Source of the DNA: Akanthomyces muscarius
Lineage: Eukaryota; Ascomycota; Sordariomycetes; Hypocreales; Cordycipitaceae
Direction of reading: 5' to 3'
Assembly (NCBI RefSeq): GCF_028009165.1
Contig: NC_079241.1
Span: 7,068,001-7,132,000 of the forward strand
Length of the DNA: 64,000 nt
Below the pieces are notes generated by a model, which worked only from the letters and a program-made list of their open reading frames with translations, searched no databases and was not told the DNA's origin. This document shows, in pieces, positions 33,011-42,165 of the stretch (its first letter is position 1; every line of letters begins with the position of its first letter). The translations under genes were made by a program, and so were the position numbers.

Positions 33011-34435
33011 CTATTCCTCCCGGCAATCCCACTCCGTCCACCTGCGAATCACCTCATCCACCTTTCTCACATCGTCTCTTGTACTCGCCACCTCGAACCA
33101 CTCCCTGTGATCCCTCCCACAGGCCTTGCACGTCTCTTTTTCAGCCCGGAATCCCATCCCGGTGAGTTCGATATGAACCAGTCGCTCCACGCGCTTCGCG
33201 TGCGGCGTCATCATACCCGCTGCCGCCGTGGGTGGCGACTCGCTCCCCCGCCGATGCCTGCCTGGCGACGGCGTCGGCGTTGGCGACGACGAGGATGCAT
33301 AGGGGTAGTACCGCAGGACTTCAATGTCGTACCCGCACTGGCGCTGCCACTGGTTCATGCGGCGCTGGACGTTGGCGGCGCGGCCAATCTTGAGGAGCAT
33401 GGTCTGCTTGCCGGGCCGGCCGTCCCTGTGCGACTGCGAGGCGTACCGGGAGACGGTGTCGCTGGCGCGGCGGCCGCGGGCGGGCGATGAGGACGACGGA
33501 GGGGCAAGGAGGGACCGTGCTGCTTCGACGGGAGCACGCGGCTGTGTGCTGTTGCTGTCCGGCTCCTGCACGAGCCAGAACATGTAGATGTAGCCGGGCT
33601 CGTCGGACTCGGTGACAGGCCGGACGAGCTCGGCCATGAGTAGGGATGCAGTAGCAGCGTCCAGCGAGTTTGGTATAAGATGCTTCAATTGTGCCGTGAC
33701 TGATGTTTCTGACTTGGAGCTTTTCGCGGGCGATGGCATCGGCGGCCGGCAGTATTTCGAAGAGGGTGGACGATAATGGCTAGAGTATGATGCTGTAGAA
33801 GGTCGCTGAGGTTGATATGTCGGCATTGGCTCCTGCTGATAAGGCTGGTTTGAAGGTTTTGGCTTTGGCTTCTCCGCCGGCTCATCCTCGACCTGCTCGA
33901 TCGGAATGCTGAGGCAGCAGCACAACTGGAGCTGGCTGGCCGGCTGCTTCTTTTTCTTGTGCTGCTGCTGCGGCGGCCGCGAGGGTCGCGCAGGTTTGCC
34001 CTGGAATCCCGGTGGATAGATTGGCGTACCCGATGCCCCTCCACCAGGCCTTTTCCCAGGAGGTTTGCTCGGACGCGCGGCAGAGTACTTGTCGCCAATG
34101 TCCACCAGGCCCAGCCTGTCTGCCAAGGTATCCAGACTCGTGCGCTCCTCGCGAATCGTCGGCACCGCCGCATACCCGCTGCTGCCTTTGGGGCCCGGGC
34201 TGGACGCCGCAGAGTGGCTCGCCTGCTCCTTGTGCTGCCAGCAGTACAGGCTCTCATCCGCGGGGTCGTCGTCGAGTACGGCGGTCAGGTGGCGGCCGCC
34301 ACCGTACCGCGTGGCCGCGGCGAGGGGCCGGCGGCATGGACGCCCGGAGGATGTAATGCCACGACAGGTCGACTTGGGATCTTTGGAGTCGGAGCGCGCG
34401 AGCAGTGACTCGGGCGTGTTTGCAACAAACGGCAT
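33011..34435 (-). CDS. T5orf172 (GIY-YIG superfamily) domain protein
   Basis: Single exon, 474 residues; the first true ATG is at 34435 (MPFVANTPESLLA). The N-terminus has a Cys/His-bearing segment (CRGITSSGRPCRRPL and LYCWQHKEQ) that looks like a small zinc-binding knuckle. A long Pro/Ser/Lys-rich linker follows, then the T5orf172/DUF1766 domain at about residues 285-474. The domain contains GYIYMFWL, MLLKIGRAANVQRRMNQWQRQCGY, a RVERLVHIEL helix and a C-x2-C-x3-H motif before the REWFEV strand. The fold is related to GIY-YIG nucleases. Fungal members are mostly uncharacterised, so DNA binding or cleavage is only inferred from the family. Confidence 0.85.
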   Translation of the reverse strand: MPFVANTPESLLARSDSKDPKSTCRGITSSGRPCRRPLAAATRYGGGRHLTAVLDDDPADESLYCWQHKEQASHSAASSPGPKGSSGYAAVPTIREERTSLDTLADRLGLVDIGDKYSAARPSKPPGKRPGGGASGTPIYPPGFQGKPARPSRPPQQQHKKKKQPASQLQLCCCLSIPIEQVEDEPAEKPKPKPSNQPYQQEPMPTYQPQRPSTASYSSHYRPPSSKYCRPPMPSPAKSSKSETSVTAQLKHLIPNSLDAATASLLMAELVRPVTESDEPGYIYMFWLVQEPDSNSTQPRAPVEAARSLLAPPSSSSPARGRRASDTVSRYASQSHRDGRPGKQTMLLKIGRAANVQRRMNQWQRQCGYDIEVLRYYPYASSSSPTPTPSPGRHRRGSESPPTAAAGMMTPHAKRVERLVHIELTGMGFRAEKETCKACGRDHREWFEVASTRDDVRKVDEVIRRWTEWDCREE

Positions 34436-34880
34436 GGTGCGCCGGGTGCACACAGCGTGAGGGTGGGCGCGTGCGTCGGGTTTGGAGGTGAAAGCCGTCG
34501 GGCACCGCCTGTGGTGTCGGCTATACCATTTGGTGACAGAAATTCGAGAACTCTTGAAAATATCAGAGGAGGGGTTAGATTCGCCGTGTAGAGAAGAATT
34601 TCGATTTTACAGAGTTATAGAAATATCAACGGGTTAGGTCCTGGGCGGAGGCAGCTCGCGCCACGAGGTTGGTGCCCGTTCGCGTATGTGGCTGGGAGTG
34701 GCGCATGGTTAGACAGGGCGGCACGGTGCACCACTGACAGGGCGTACAGTTGCGCAGAATCAGGTTTAAAAATAGTGAATGGCATTACATAAATTAAAGC
34801 ATCCAAATTTACGGGTATAGCTCATCTTGAGCAAGTATGCCTGATTAATACCAAGTACTCCGTAAATGCACAGCTGCTAT

Positions 34881-34932
34881 ATACTCTGTGCAAGCTTATA
34901 ATACTCTGTGCAAGCTTATAATACTCTGTGCA
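34881..34932. repeat. 20-bp tandem repeat, about 2.6 copies
   Basis: The unit ATACTCTGTGCAAGCTTATA is repeated twice exactly from 34881 and begins a third time at 34921 before diverging after CAA. Confidence 0.85.
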
Positions 34933-35154
34933 ACGTTGTCCGTGACTAACTAGGTGACAGATGATGCATCCCCTTCGACAACATGCTCAGCTCTTCGATT
35001 ACCAATCGCGCACAAAAATGACATGCTTACAATAGCCAGCCCGCACCGTACTAATTACTTATCTCCGTTCCGTCACATTAATGATCGCGAATGTGTTCCG
35101 GCGCCGCGTCTCCGGTTTTTGCTGGCGGCGACGGCGGCGACTGTGGATCCCGAG

Positions 35155-35180
35155 CGGCGCCGCTAATGTAGACGGCGCCG
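35155..35180. promoter_or_regulatory. Two CGGCGCCG palindromes upstream of the SDR gene
   Basis: Perfect 8-bp palindromes CGGCGCCG at 35155-35162 and 35173-35180 are spaced 18 bp start to start, about 125 bp before the SDR start. They have the CGG-Nx-CCG form used by Zn2Cys6 dimers. A Zn2Cys6 gene faces the SDR gene, so it is a candidate binder (inference). Confidence 0.35.
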
Positions 35181-35304
35181 CCGCTGGGCCGCTCCTGCAG
35201 TCGTGTAAGTGACATAAATACACTGCTCTGGCCCAAGTACTCTCAACTCAATTCATCTCTTCACTCATCTGCCTTCTCATCTCCATCAATACAACTTATC
35301 AAAA

Positions 35305-36108
35305 ATGTCCAAGTACAACAAGCTTCAGGGCACCCGCGTGCTCGTCGTCGGCGGCACCTCTGGCATTGGCTACGCCGTGGCCGAGGCCGCCCTCGAGAGC
35401 GGCGCCACCGTCTACATCAGCAGCTCCAACCAGACCAAGATTGACGCCGCCGTCGCCCAGCTGCACGCCCACGCCCAAGCCGTCAAGCTTGAGCCCCTCG
35501 CCTCCGGCCGCGCCTGCGACCTCTCCAACAACGCCTCCACCGAGGCCAACCTCGTCGCCCTGCTCGACTGGGCCACGGAGCGCAAGACCAAGCTCCTCAA
35601 CCACGTCGTCTTCACCGCGGGCGACTCCCTGCCGCGCACGCCCCTCGGCGACGTCACCGGCGACACCATCCTCGGGGGCTTCAACGTGCGCATCGTCGGC
35701 GCCCTGCTGCTCGCCAAGCTGCTGCCCACGTACGCGACGCGCTCCAACAAGACGTCGTACACCCTGACGAGCGGGAGCCTGGCAGCGCGACCGGCGCCGG
35801 GCATGGGCCTCGTGACGGGATTCGCGGCCGCGGTGGACGGGTACGCGCGCGGGCTGGCCGTCGATCTCAAGCCCATCCGCGTCAACGCCGTGCAGGCGGG
35901 CGCCATCCGCACCCCGCTGCTGGGCGAGAACCCGGCGGTGCTGGAGCGCTACGCCAAGGATTCCATCACGGGGACCGTGGGGAGGCCAGAGGAGATTGCC
36001 GAGGCGTACCTGTATCTGATGAAGGACTCGTTCATCACCGCGTCGTCCATTGAGTCGAGCGGCGGGCGCACCGTCGGCGCGAGCCAAGAGGTTTCCGAGT
36101 TCAACTAG
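35305..36108 (+). CDS. Short-chain dehydrogenase/reductase lacking the YxxxK pair
   Basis: Single exon, 267 residues. The N-terminal Rossmann motif VVGGTSGIG (residues 14-22) binds NAD(P). The C-terminal part has the family's AVDGYARGLAVDL-PIRVNAVQAG core. The catalytic Tyr-x3-Lys normally sits just before AAVDG; here that stretch reads GLVTGFAAAVDG, so both residues appear replaced (Val and Ala). The preceding Ser of LTSGSL is kept. Such divergent SDRs exist in bacteria and fungi, and their chemistry is uncertain. The gene is convergent with the Zn2Cys6 factor, with only 54 bp between stop codons, so the transcripts probably overlap. Confidence 0.9.
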   Translation: MSKYNKLQGTRVLVVGGTSGIGYAVAEAALESGATVYISSSNQTKIDAAVAQLHAHAQAVKLEPLASGRACDLSNNASTEANLVALLDWATERKTKLLNHVVFTAGDSLPRTPLGDVTGDTILGGFNVRIVGALLLAKLLPTYATRSNKTSYTLTSGSLAARPAPGMGLVTGFAAAVDGYARGLAVDLKPIRVNAVQAGAIRTPLLGENPAVLERYAKDSITGTVGRPEEIAEAYLYLMKDSFITASSIESSGGRTVGASQEVSEFN

Positions 36109-36162
36109 CGATGAGCAGCAGTAGCATCACTGTACAGAATTTAGCTGAATACACTGTCCTTT

Positions 36163-38003
36163 TCACTCTGGAATCACAATGTCTCGGCCATCGTCCGCGA
36201 CGGCCCAGTCTCCGCATCGCTTCAGCAGGCCCTTGGCTCCGTAGTCTTTGCTCGCGCGGACATCCTTCTCGCGCATGCGCACGTGAAACTTGAACCCGAC
36301 GATGAACTTGCGCCCCAGCATGCCCAGCGAGCCGTGCGCCTGCATGCTCACCGCCGCCAGCACCTCGAGATCCGACCGCAGCGCCCTGTCCCGCTTCGCG
36401 CCCGACAACAGGTACTCCATGACGAGCACGCGCGTGCTCACAAACAGCGCCGCTGTGGTGTGCGCCAGCATGAATGACGAACCGGAGCCTGCGCGGCACG
36501 CGTCGCGGAGCAGCTGCACCGTGTTGCGGGCCGTGCGCACCGCATGCGGCCACTGGGCTGCCGCCGTCGCCGCCACGTCGGCAGAATTTGAGGCATTGTC
36601 CTCGTCGCCGCGAGGCACGGCGCGGTGGTGCAGGAATATCGTGCTGACGCCCAGCACGGCCGACAGCCAAACGACGTATGGCACGTCTGCCGGTTTCGCG
36701 AGGGACAGGTCAGACGCATAGCCCGGCAACAGAAGGCGGATTTGCACCAGCCTCTCAATGAGCCCATCCAGCGCTGCTGTGCTCTGCACTTCGGCATCCT
36801 GCATGTACACTTCCTCCGTGACGCGGCCGAGCAGCACATACGCGAGGATAATGTAGTGCAGCAGCGTGCATCGCCCATGCTCCCGCACGCGCGCAATGAG
36901 TCGGTCCATGTCATTCGTATACCTGAGCACCGGCCTGTCCATATCCGGCACCTCGGCATTCTGAAACTCATCCTCGCTGATTGGAAAATTGACTACAAGA
37001 CGGCGCTCGTCCACCGCATGCACCATGCCAATCGGATAGCACAGCCCGCGATCCAGTATGAAAAAGGTCCACACCACGCGCCGGCACTCCTCGCGCTGCA
37101 CCTCGTCCAGGTCCTCGACGGAGCCGAGGTACTGCACCATGGTCTCGTTGTCGAGCGCGTCGACCTGGTGGTAGCCAATGACGGCCGCCTTGCGCCACGC
37201 CTCGCCGAGCATCATCCACGTCACCGGGTAGTCGCCCTCCTGCAGCGCGTCAAAGATGAGCATCAGGGCGGCCTGCAGCGTCTGCAGGGGATGCTCCTCG
37301 GTCGGCAGCGACTTTTTCAGCGCGTCGCGGGCGAGGACGCGCCAGTGGGCCTGGGCCGCCCGGATTTGCGGGTTAGGGTGCCCGCTGGCGGCGACGGTCA
37401 TGATAGCGAGGAGAAGGAGAGGGGGGATGTCGTCGATGCCGTGTGTTTGGAGGCGGGATATGAGCCTGCCTTTGTGCATGATGGGCAGGCTTGGGTAGAA
37501 CCTCTCGAAGAATACTTTAACCAAATCTAGGGTGGCGTCCAAAGGTGGCATGGCCGGCTCAGACGAAGAGTTGGGGCTTGCGTTTTCAGGCGTCGGCAGC
37601 CCTTGGATTGTCTCCGTCATCGGTATGCCACTTTCCAGCCCAAGCCACGATGGCTGTTCTGCCACGGTTGCAGCCAGGGGCAGCACGCCGTCATCACCTG
37701 GCGGCAGCGGGACATCCGCGAAGCCAGCTGCCGGCCAGCCCGCCACGTCGGCAAGCGCCGCATCCAGGTTATCCGCGGCGAACCAGCTGTCACCCGCAAA
37801 CGTCAGTTGTGTGTTGGTTGGCGGCGGTGTGTACACGCATATGCCTCCACGCTTCAAGCACGGCGTGCATGCTGGCCGGGTGCCCTACCGCGACATTAGT
37901 ATCAGCTCCCATGTAGAAGTGAAAATGTTTAACTTACATCGCACTTTTTCTTCCTGGAGCGACACCCAGAGCATACGTCTTTTGATTTGGCCGGAAAGGA
38001 CAT
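36163..38003 (-). CDS. Zn2Cys6 fungal-specific transcription factor
   Basis: Exons 38003-37938 and 37884-36163 give 595 residues. The intron splits the zinc cluster. Splicing creates the canonical C-x2-C-x6-C-x6-C-x2-C-x6-C array with the basic RSRKKK stretch, which proves the junction. After a variable linker comes the fungal-specific transcription factor homology domain (about 170-480), seen in FFERFYPSLPIMHKGRL, GEAWRKAAVIGYH and RRVVWTFFILDRGLCYPIG. These nuclear regulators bind CGG triplets, usually as dimers. Its target is unknown. The tail-to-tail SDR gene, with CGG palindromes in its promoter, is an obvious candidate, but that is inference. Confidence 0.92.
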
Positions 38004-38088
38004 TTGCCCTCATCTGTCACCTCATGGCGGTTACTTGCAACCGGTTAGCCTGCGATGGCTTCACGGGAGTAGTGTAAACTCCGAGTGA

Positions 38089-38098
38089 GTCACGTGAC
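38089..38098. promoter_or_regulatory. Palindromic E-box GTCACGTGAC
   Basis: A perfect 10-bp palindrome with the CACGTG core lies about 86 bp upstream of the Zn2Cys6 start. It is the type of site bound by Cbf1-like or other bHLH factors in fungi. Confidence 0.45.
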
Positions 38099-38295
38099 GA
38101 TGCTGTGACACTTTGAACATATCGTGATGAATCCCACATCAATTAATATCCTGTGTTTCATTCTCATGCTATTTATGTCGTGCCAAGTAGATTTGTTCGC
38201 TTCGTCAACCTGTCCCCGGTCGCTCTTGGCTGGGATAAGGATTCTCGTGTATAATGCCGGCTTATATCGTATCGTACAATGAAAGAATGCATCGC

Positions 38296-38840
38296 TTATA
38301 AAGAAGCCCGCTCGGCCGCCCAGCTGTTGAATCCCACAATGCCCTCTGCAAGCACCGCGCCATCGCTCTCCCTCCCTTCATCCGCGTAGACGGAGACGCG
38401 CCGCCCGATGATGCCGTCGCTGCCGACCTGCAGCGAGAGCGACTGCGGCAGCGGCCACTCCCAAAACGCGCCCCCGGCCGCCGTGTCCCGCGCCGAGAGT
38501 CGAAGCTGGCGAAACAAACCGCAGTCGCTGGCATTTTTTGTCAAGTCGCCTCCTGTGCTATTAGCCCAGAAATGTTAGCAAAAGGTAATGTGGTGGGATA
38601 AGAGCTTTGAGGCGCATGAACGCACTGGATGATGACGTTGAGATCGGATGATAAAGACGCTTCGATTTGATCGTCGAATGCGAGCCGCGCATGTGTCGCT
38701 TCCATGCTATCCGGCTGTCCGGGGGTGTGAAATGTGAGATCGCCAGTCATGGTCGATGGTGATGATGCGCCCCGGGGCGGGTTGAGCGCGACCAGCGCGC
38801 CGCCGCGGGGGCGATGAACAGTTTCCGGGCCGCCACACAT
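38296..38840 (-). CDS. Uncharacterised 158-aa protein
   Basis: Exons 38840-38626 and 38557-38296 joined over a 68-nt intron. The intron has a GTGCGT donor, a TGCTAAC branch site and a TAG acceptor, and it keeps one frame throughout. I do not recognise the family. The N-terminal half is rich in Gly, Pro and Thr. The C-terminal half looks globular, with a predicted beta-rich stretch (FWEWPLPQSLSLQVGSDGIIGRRVSVYAD). There is no signal peptide or membrane segment. It lies in tandem upstream of the Zn2Cys6 factor on the same strand, with the factor's start 293 bp beyond its stop. Confidence 0.6.
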
Positions 38841-39525
38841 TATCGTTCTGTTTATATCGAAAAAGAAGATTTTCGTCTGTTGCCTTTATTCTCCTGATGT
38901 CGTCTTTGTGAATTACCGATTCTGAGAATGTGTTGCTATTCGCCTTCTCGCCCGCTTATATACCACTTCTTGGTCGAGCGCCGGCAGAAAACTTGCTCGA
39001 TACTCCCTCAACACGCACACGGAATGAAACAAACAAATGACATTCTCGAAACTCGCTCAAAGAACTAAAAATATTCTTTTTTGTGACTGAATATATGAAG
39101 CAGGCGCCAGGCACCAAATCGCAAACACACAGGCTGACCGCGGGGACCCACTGGTGAACCTCTATGAGCAAGTTTGAGGGCAAATGCTCTAGATTACCGC
39201 CCAACGACATCAGCCTTAGCATGTCTCGCTCATGAAAATCTACCTTGAGGGCTATACCTCTCTCCCTGCGACTCGCTCTGGCGAATGGTAGCTTCCAGAC
39301 ATGACGCCTCGTTCTCGATTGGCTGAGAAGAGGTCTATCGCTCTTCAGCCCCTGCTTTGTAAACCATGATGTAAGTGAGCTTCCGATGGCGTGCAGCTGC
39401 ATTTGTTTCCCCGCACATGGAGGGGTAGTTTATCTAGCTGTCTTGTTCATCTTGAGCTCTTCTTCTCTTCAATCACTATCGAGTTGATTTGTACTTTTGT
39501 GTGAAGCACCCCATCAACCGTCACC
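38841..39525. promoter_or_regulatory. Divergent promoter region (158-aa gene / superoxide dismutase)
   Basis: No supported gene. A TATA-like TATATACC (38957-38964) is present. Close to the dismutase start the sequence is rich in CTT/TCT, as in fungal leaders. Confidence 0.4.
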
Positions 39526-40311
39526 ATGGCCAGCACATACTCTCTCCCCCCTCTCCCTTATGCCTACGATGTACGTTGAGCTCTTTCCCGCCCCTTCCGG
39601 CTATCCAATCTGCTACAAAGTGATTGCGTTGAAGTGTTGATACCTAACCTCGGCTTCCGTACTTTTAGGCCCTCGAGCCCAGCATCTCCAAGCAAATCAT
39701 GGAGCTGCACCACTCCAAGCACCACCAGGCCTACGTGACCAACCTCAACGCCGCGCTCAAGTCGTACGACGGCGCCGACGTCGCCGGCCAGATCGCCCTG
39801 CAGCAGGCCATCAAGTTCAACGGCGGCGGCCACATCAACCACTCCCTCTTCTGGGAGAACCTGGCGCCCACCGGCCAGCCCGAGACCGACTTCGCCTCCG
39901 CCGCGCCCAAGCTGGCCGCCGAAGTCGCCAAGACCTGGGGATCCGTCGACGACTTTAAAAAGGCGTTTGCGGCGGCGCTGCTGGGCCTGCAGGGCAGCGG
40001 CTGGGGATGGCTCGTCAAGGACGCGACGCATGGGCTGAGAATCATCACGACAAAGGACCAGGATCCGGTGGTGGGCGCCGAGATTCCGGTCTTCGGCGTG
40101 GACATGTGGGAGCACGCCTACTACCTGCAGGTAATTTACTCTCTCCTTCCACACTGGTTTTGGCGAGGATTGGGCTAATGATGTGTAGTATCTCAACGGC
40201 AAGGCTGCGTACATTGAAAACATCTGGAAAGTCATCAACTGGAAGACAGCTGAGCGTCGCTTCGTCGGCGGTCGCGAAGACGTCTTCAAAGCTCTCAAAG
40301 CCTCGATTTAA
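39526..40311 (+). CDS. sod: Manganese superoxide dismutase, without a clear mitochondrial presequence
   Basis: Three exons (39526-39570, 39669-40130, 40189-40311) give 209 residues. It converts superoxide to O2 and H2O2. Metal ligands are visible in MELHHSKHHQAYV, HINHSLFWENL and the DMWEHAYYLQYLN signature. The Gln in LLGLQGSGWGWL is typical of the Mn form as opposed to Fe. The mature-type sequence starts at once (MASTYSLPPLPYAYDALEP), so there is no room for a usual matrix-targeting peptide. A cytosolic Mn enzyme is likely, as known in some fungi. All introns are GT-AG and keep the frame. Confidence 0.95.
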
Positions 40312-40950
40312 GTTCATGTCCTACTTATCTACCGTAATGCCACACTAAACGGCTCAAAATAAAAATTGCCATGGCTTGTTCCAGATTGTTCAGCTCGGTC
40401 TTGCCGTACTCTGTCGCTTAACCCGTGGAAAAAGCCCCTTGCAATTCAAGAACCAAGATATATGAAGCATGTCAATCATGGTTGCACAGCATCAGCCCGT
40501 GTTATATTACCATGTTTGTGCACGGGAACGAGCTGAGCAAAGCTTGTTCCTTGGATAGTGCCCGGTGGTACGCGACACGGACGGCTGCAGCTGATATTGG
40601 TATCGAGTTTTCGTCGATCCTCAGCGCCACGGTTTCGCGGGAGGGGCGTTGCATACCGAGGCGAACCTTGTCAATTCTACTCTAGGTGAATCGTAGTGTA
40701 GATGCAGAGAACATGGACAAGATCCCGACCGAGGTAACACAAAAGATCTCACGGCCGCGTAGCGAGCGTGTCACAGTAGGCGAGAAAAGAAAATCAGACC
40801 TTGACTTACACGATGTTGTATATATCCAGAGCAGAACAAAAGCTATATATATAGCAAGGCCCGAGACACGCATTCTTCTTCACATCTTCATCTTCATCAA
40901 CACATTCGTTCTCAGCTCTTTCAAGAAAGACATTCACTCGCTTTTCCAAG
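40312..40950. promoter_or_regulatory. Promoter region of the Ser/Thr-rich secreted protein gene
   Basis: No gene is seen. A TATATATATAG element (about 40852-40862) lies about 90 bp before the start codon, and a CATCTTCATCTTCATC leader tract follows at about 40881-40898. A strong TATA box fits a regulated, inducible gene. Confidence 0.45.
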
Positions 40951-41961
40951 ATGAAATTTGCCCCTACCCTCGCCGTCCTCGGCGCTAGGTTCGTTTCCTC
41001 CTCTCTCCAAAACCTCAATCAGTAGACTTTACAACTAACACCATTCTACAGCGCGACGACCGTCCTCGCCACGTTCGACACCGACACCGTGACAGTCACC
41101 CAGACCGTTGCAACATGCGGCGGCGATTGCCTCACCACCTACTACGGCGCCTGCACCAGCAGCTCCTCCTCCCCCATCTCCAGCAACGGCACTTCTGCGT
41201 CCACGAGCTACGCCTCCAGCGCTCTTCCCACCGGTGCCTCCACCTCCTCCGCGTACTGCACCGAGCCGTACGGCTGCGGCGGCGTCAAGCACCCCTCGTC
41301 CGCCACCTCCAGCGCCACGACGTACATTACCATGCCCGAGGGCACCACGACCACAACCGTGCACACCACGCGCACCGAGACCGTCACGTCGACAAACACC
41401 CGCAGCAGCAGCACGTCGTCCATGTCCGCCATCACAACCACCACATGCACGCACCATGTCCCCAGCGGCCCGTCGTCGCGCTCCGCAAGCTACCCCGTGT
41501 CCAACTCGACGTCCACCTACCACCCTTCCGGCTCAGTCACGTCCCGCACCTCGGGCACCGGCTACCCTACCGCCACGTCCGACAGCAGCCAGTCGTCTGC
41601 TCTGCCGACCGGTACCTCGAGCTCAGACGACAACGTCTATCCTCCTCTGCCGACGTACACCACCCCAGCCAACTCTTCCTCCAGCAGCAGCAAAACGAAC
41701 CCAAGGACCTCCACCATCAAGACTTCGTACGCCTCGAGCGCCGATCCTGTAGGCACAAGCACCTCGGCGACCACGTCCACGGTGTCTTCTTCGTCTTCGC
41801 CCGCCGCGTCCTCGTCCACGTCCACAGACGGCTATCCGCAGCCGACGACGCTGATTACCAGCAGCCGCCAGCCCGTCTCTTCTATCAGCAACAGCACCAG
41901 CAGCGCCTATCCGTCGCCTATGCCCCCGACCTACGGCGATGAACCCCATTCGTACGAGTAA
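40951..41961 (+). CDS. Secreted Ser/Thr-rich mucin-like protein
   Basis: Exons 40951-40988 and 41052-41961 give 315 residues. The start MKFAPTLAVLGASATTVLA is a signal peptide, and the intron falls inside it (AG|C restores Ser). The rest is dominated by Ser, Thr, Pro and Tyr, ideal for O-mannosylation. It has a few Cys near the N-terminus (ATCGGDCLTTYYGAC, YCTEPYGCGG) and degenerate TSYASSALPTG-type repeats. There is no hydrophobic tail for a GPI anchor, so it is probably released or wall-associated through glycans. No enzymatic domain is seen. The family is not identifiable by eye. Confidence 0.82.
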
Positions 41962-42165
41962 AACTCAAGTTCATCACCCCAGTATGCAGCACATACAGTA
42001 GCGCGAAAGAGAAGCTAGTCGTGTCAATCTTTAGATTTTCTATAGTCTATCATCTAGCATAAAATAGAAAGCCTGGTTTTCTACCAGCCGGTATTGTGTA
42101 TGTGTATGGTTCCGTTCCCTTTTTGATATCTCTCTTTTCGTTCTTCATCTCCCGTCCATGACTGC

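Larger units (their letters stand above)
34436..35304. promoter_or_regulatory. Divergent promoter region (T5orf172 gene / SDR gene)
   Basis: Between divergent genes. A TATA-like element (CATAAATACA, about 35213-35222) lies about 90 bp upstream of the SDR start, after two CGG-CG-CCG palindromes. A 20-bp tandem repeat sits farther upstream. Confidence 0.5.

Noticed and set aside
38956..39402. 148-codon minus-strand frame with an ATG before the dismutase gene
   Set aside because: No motif, random-looking composition, and it overlaps the dismutase promoter.
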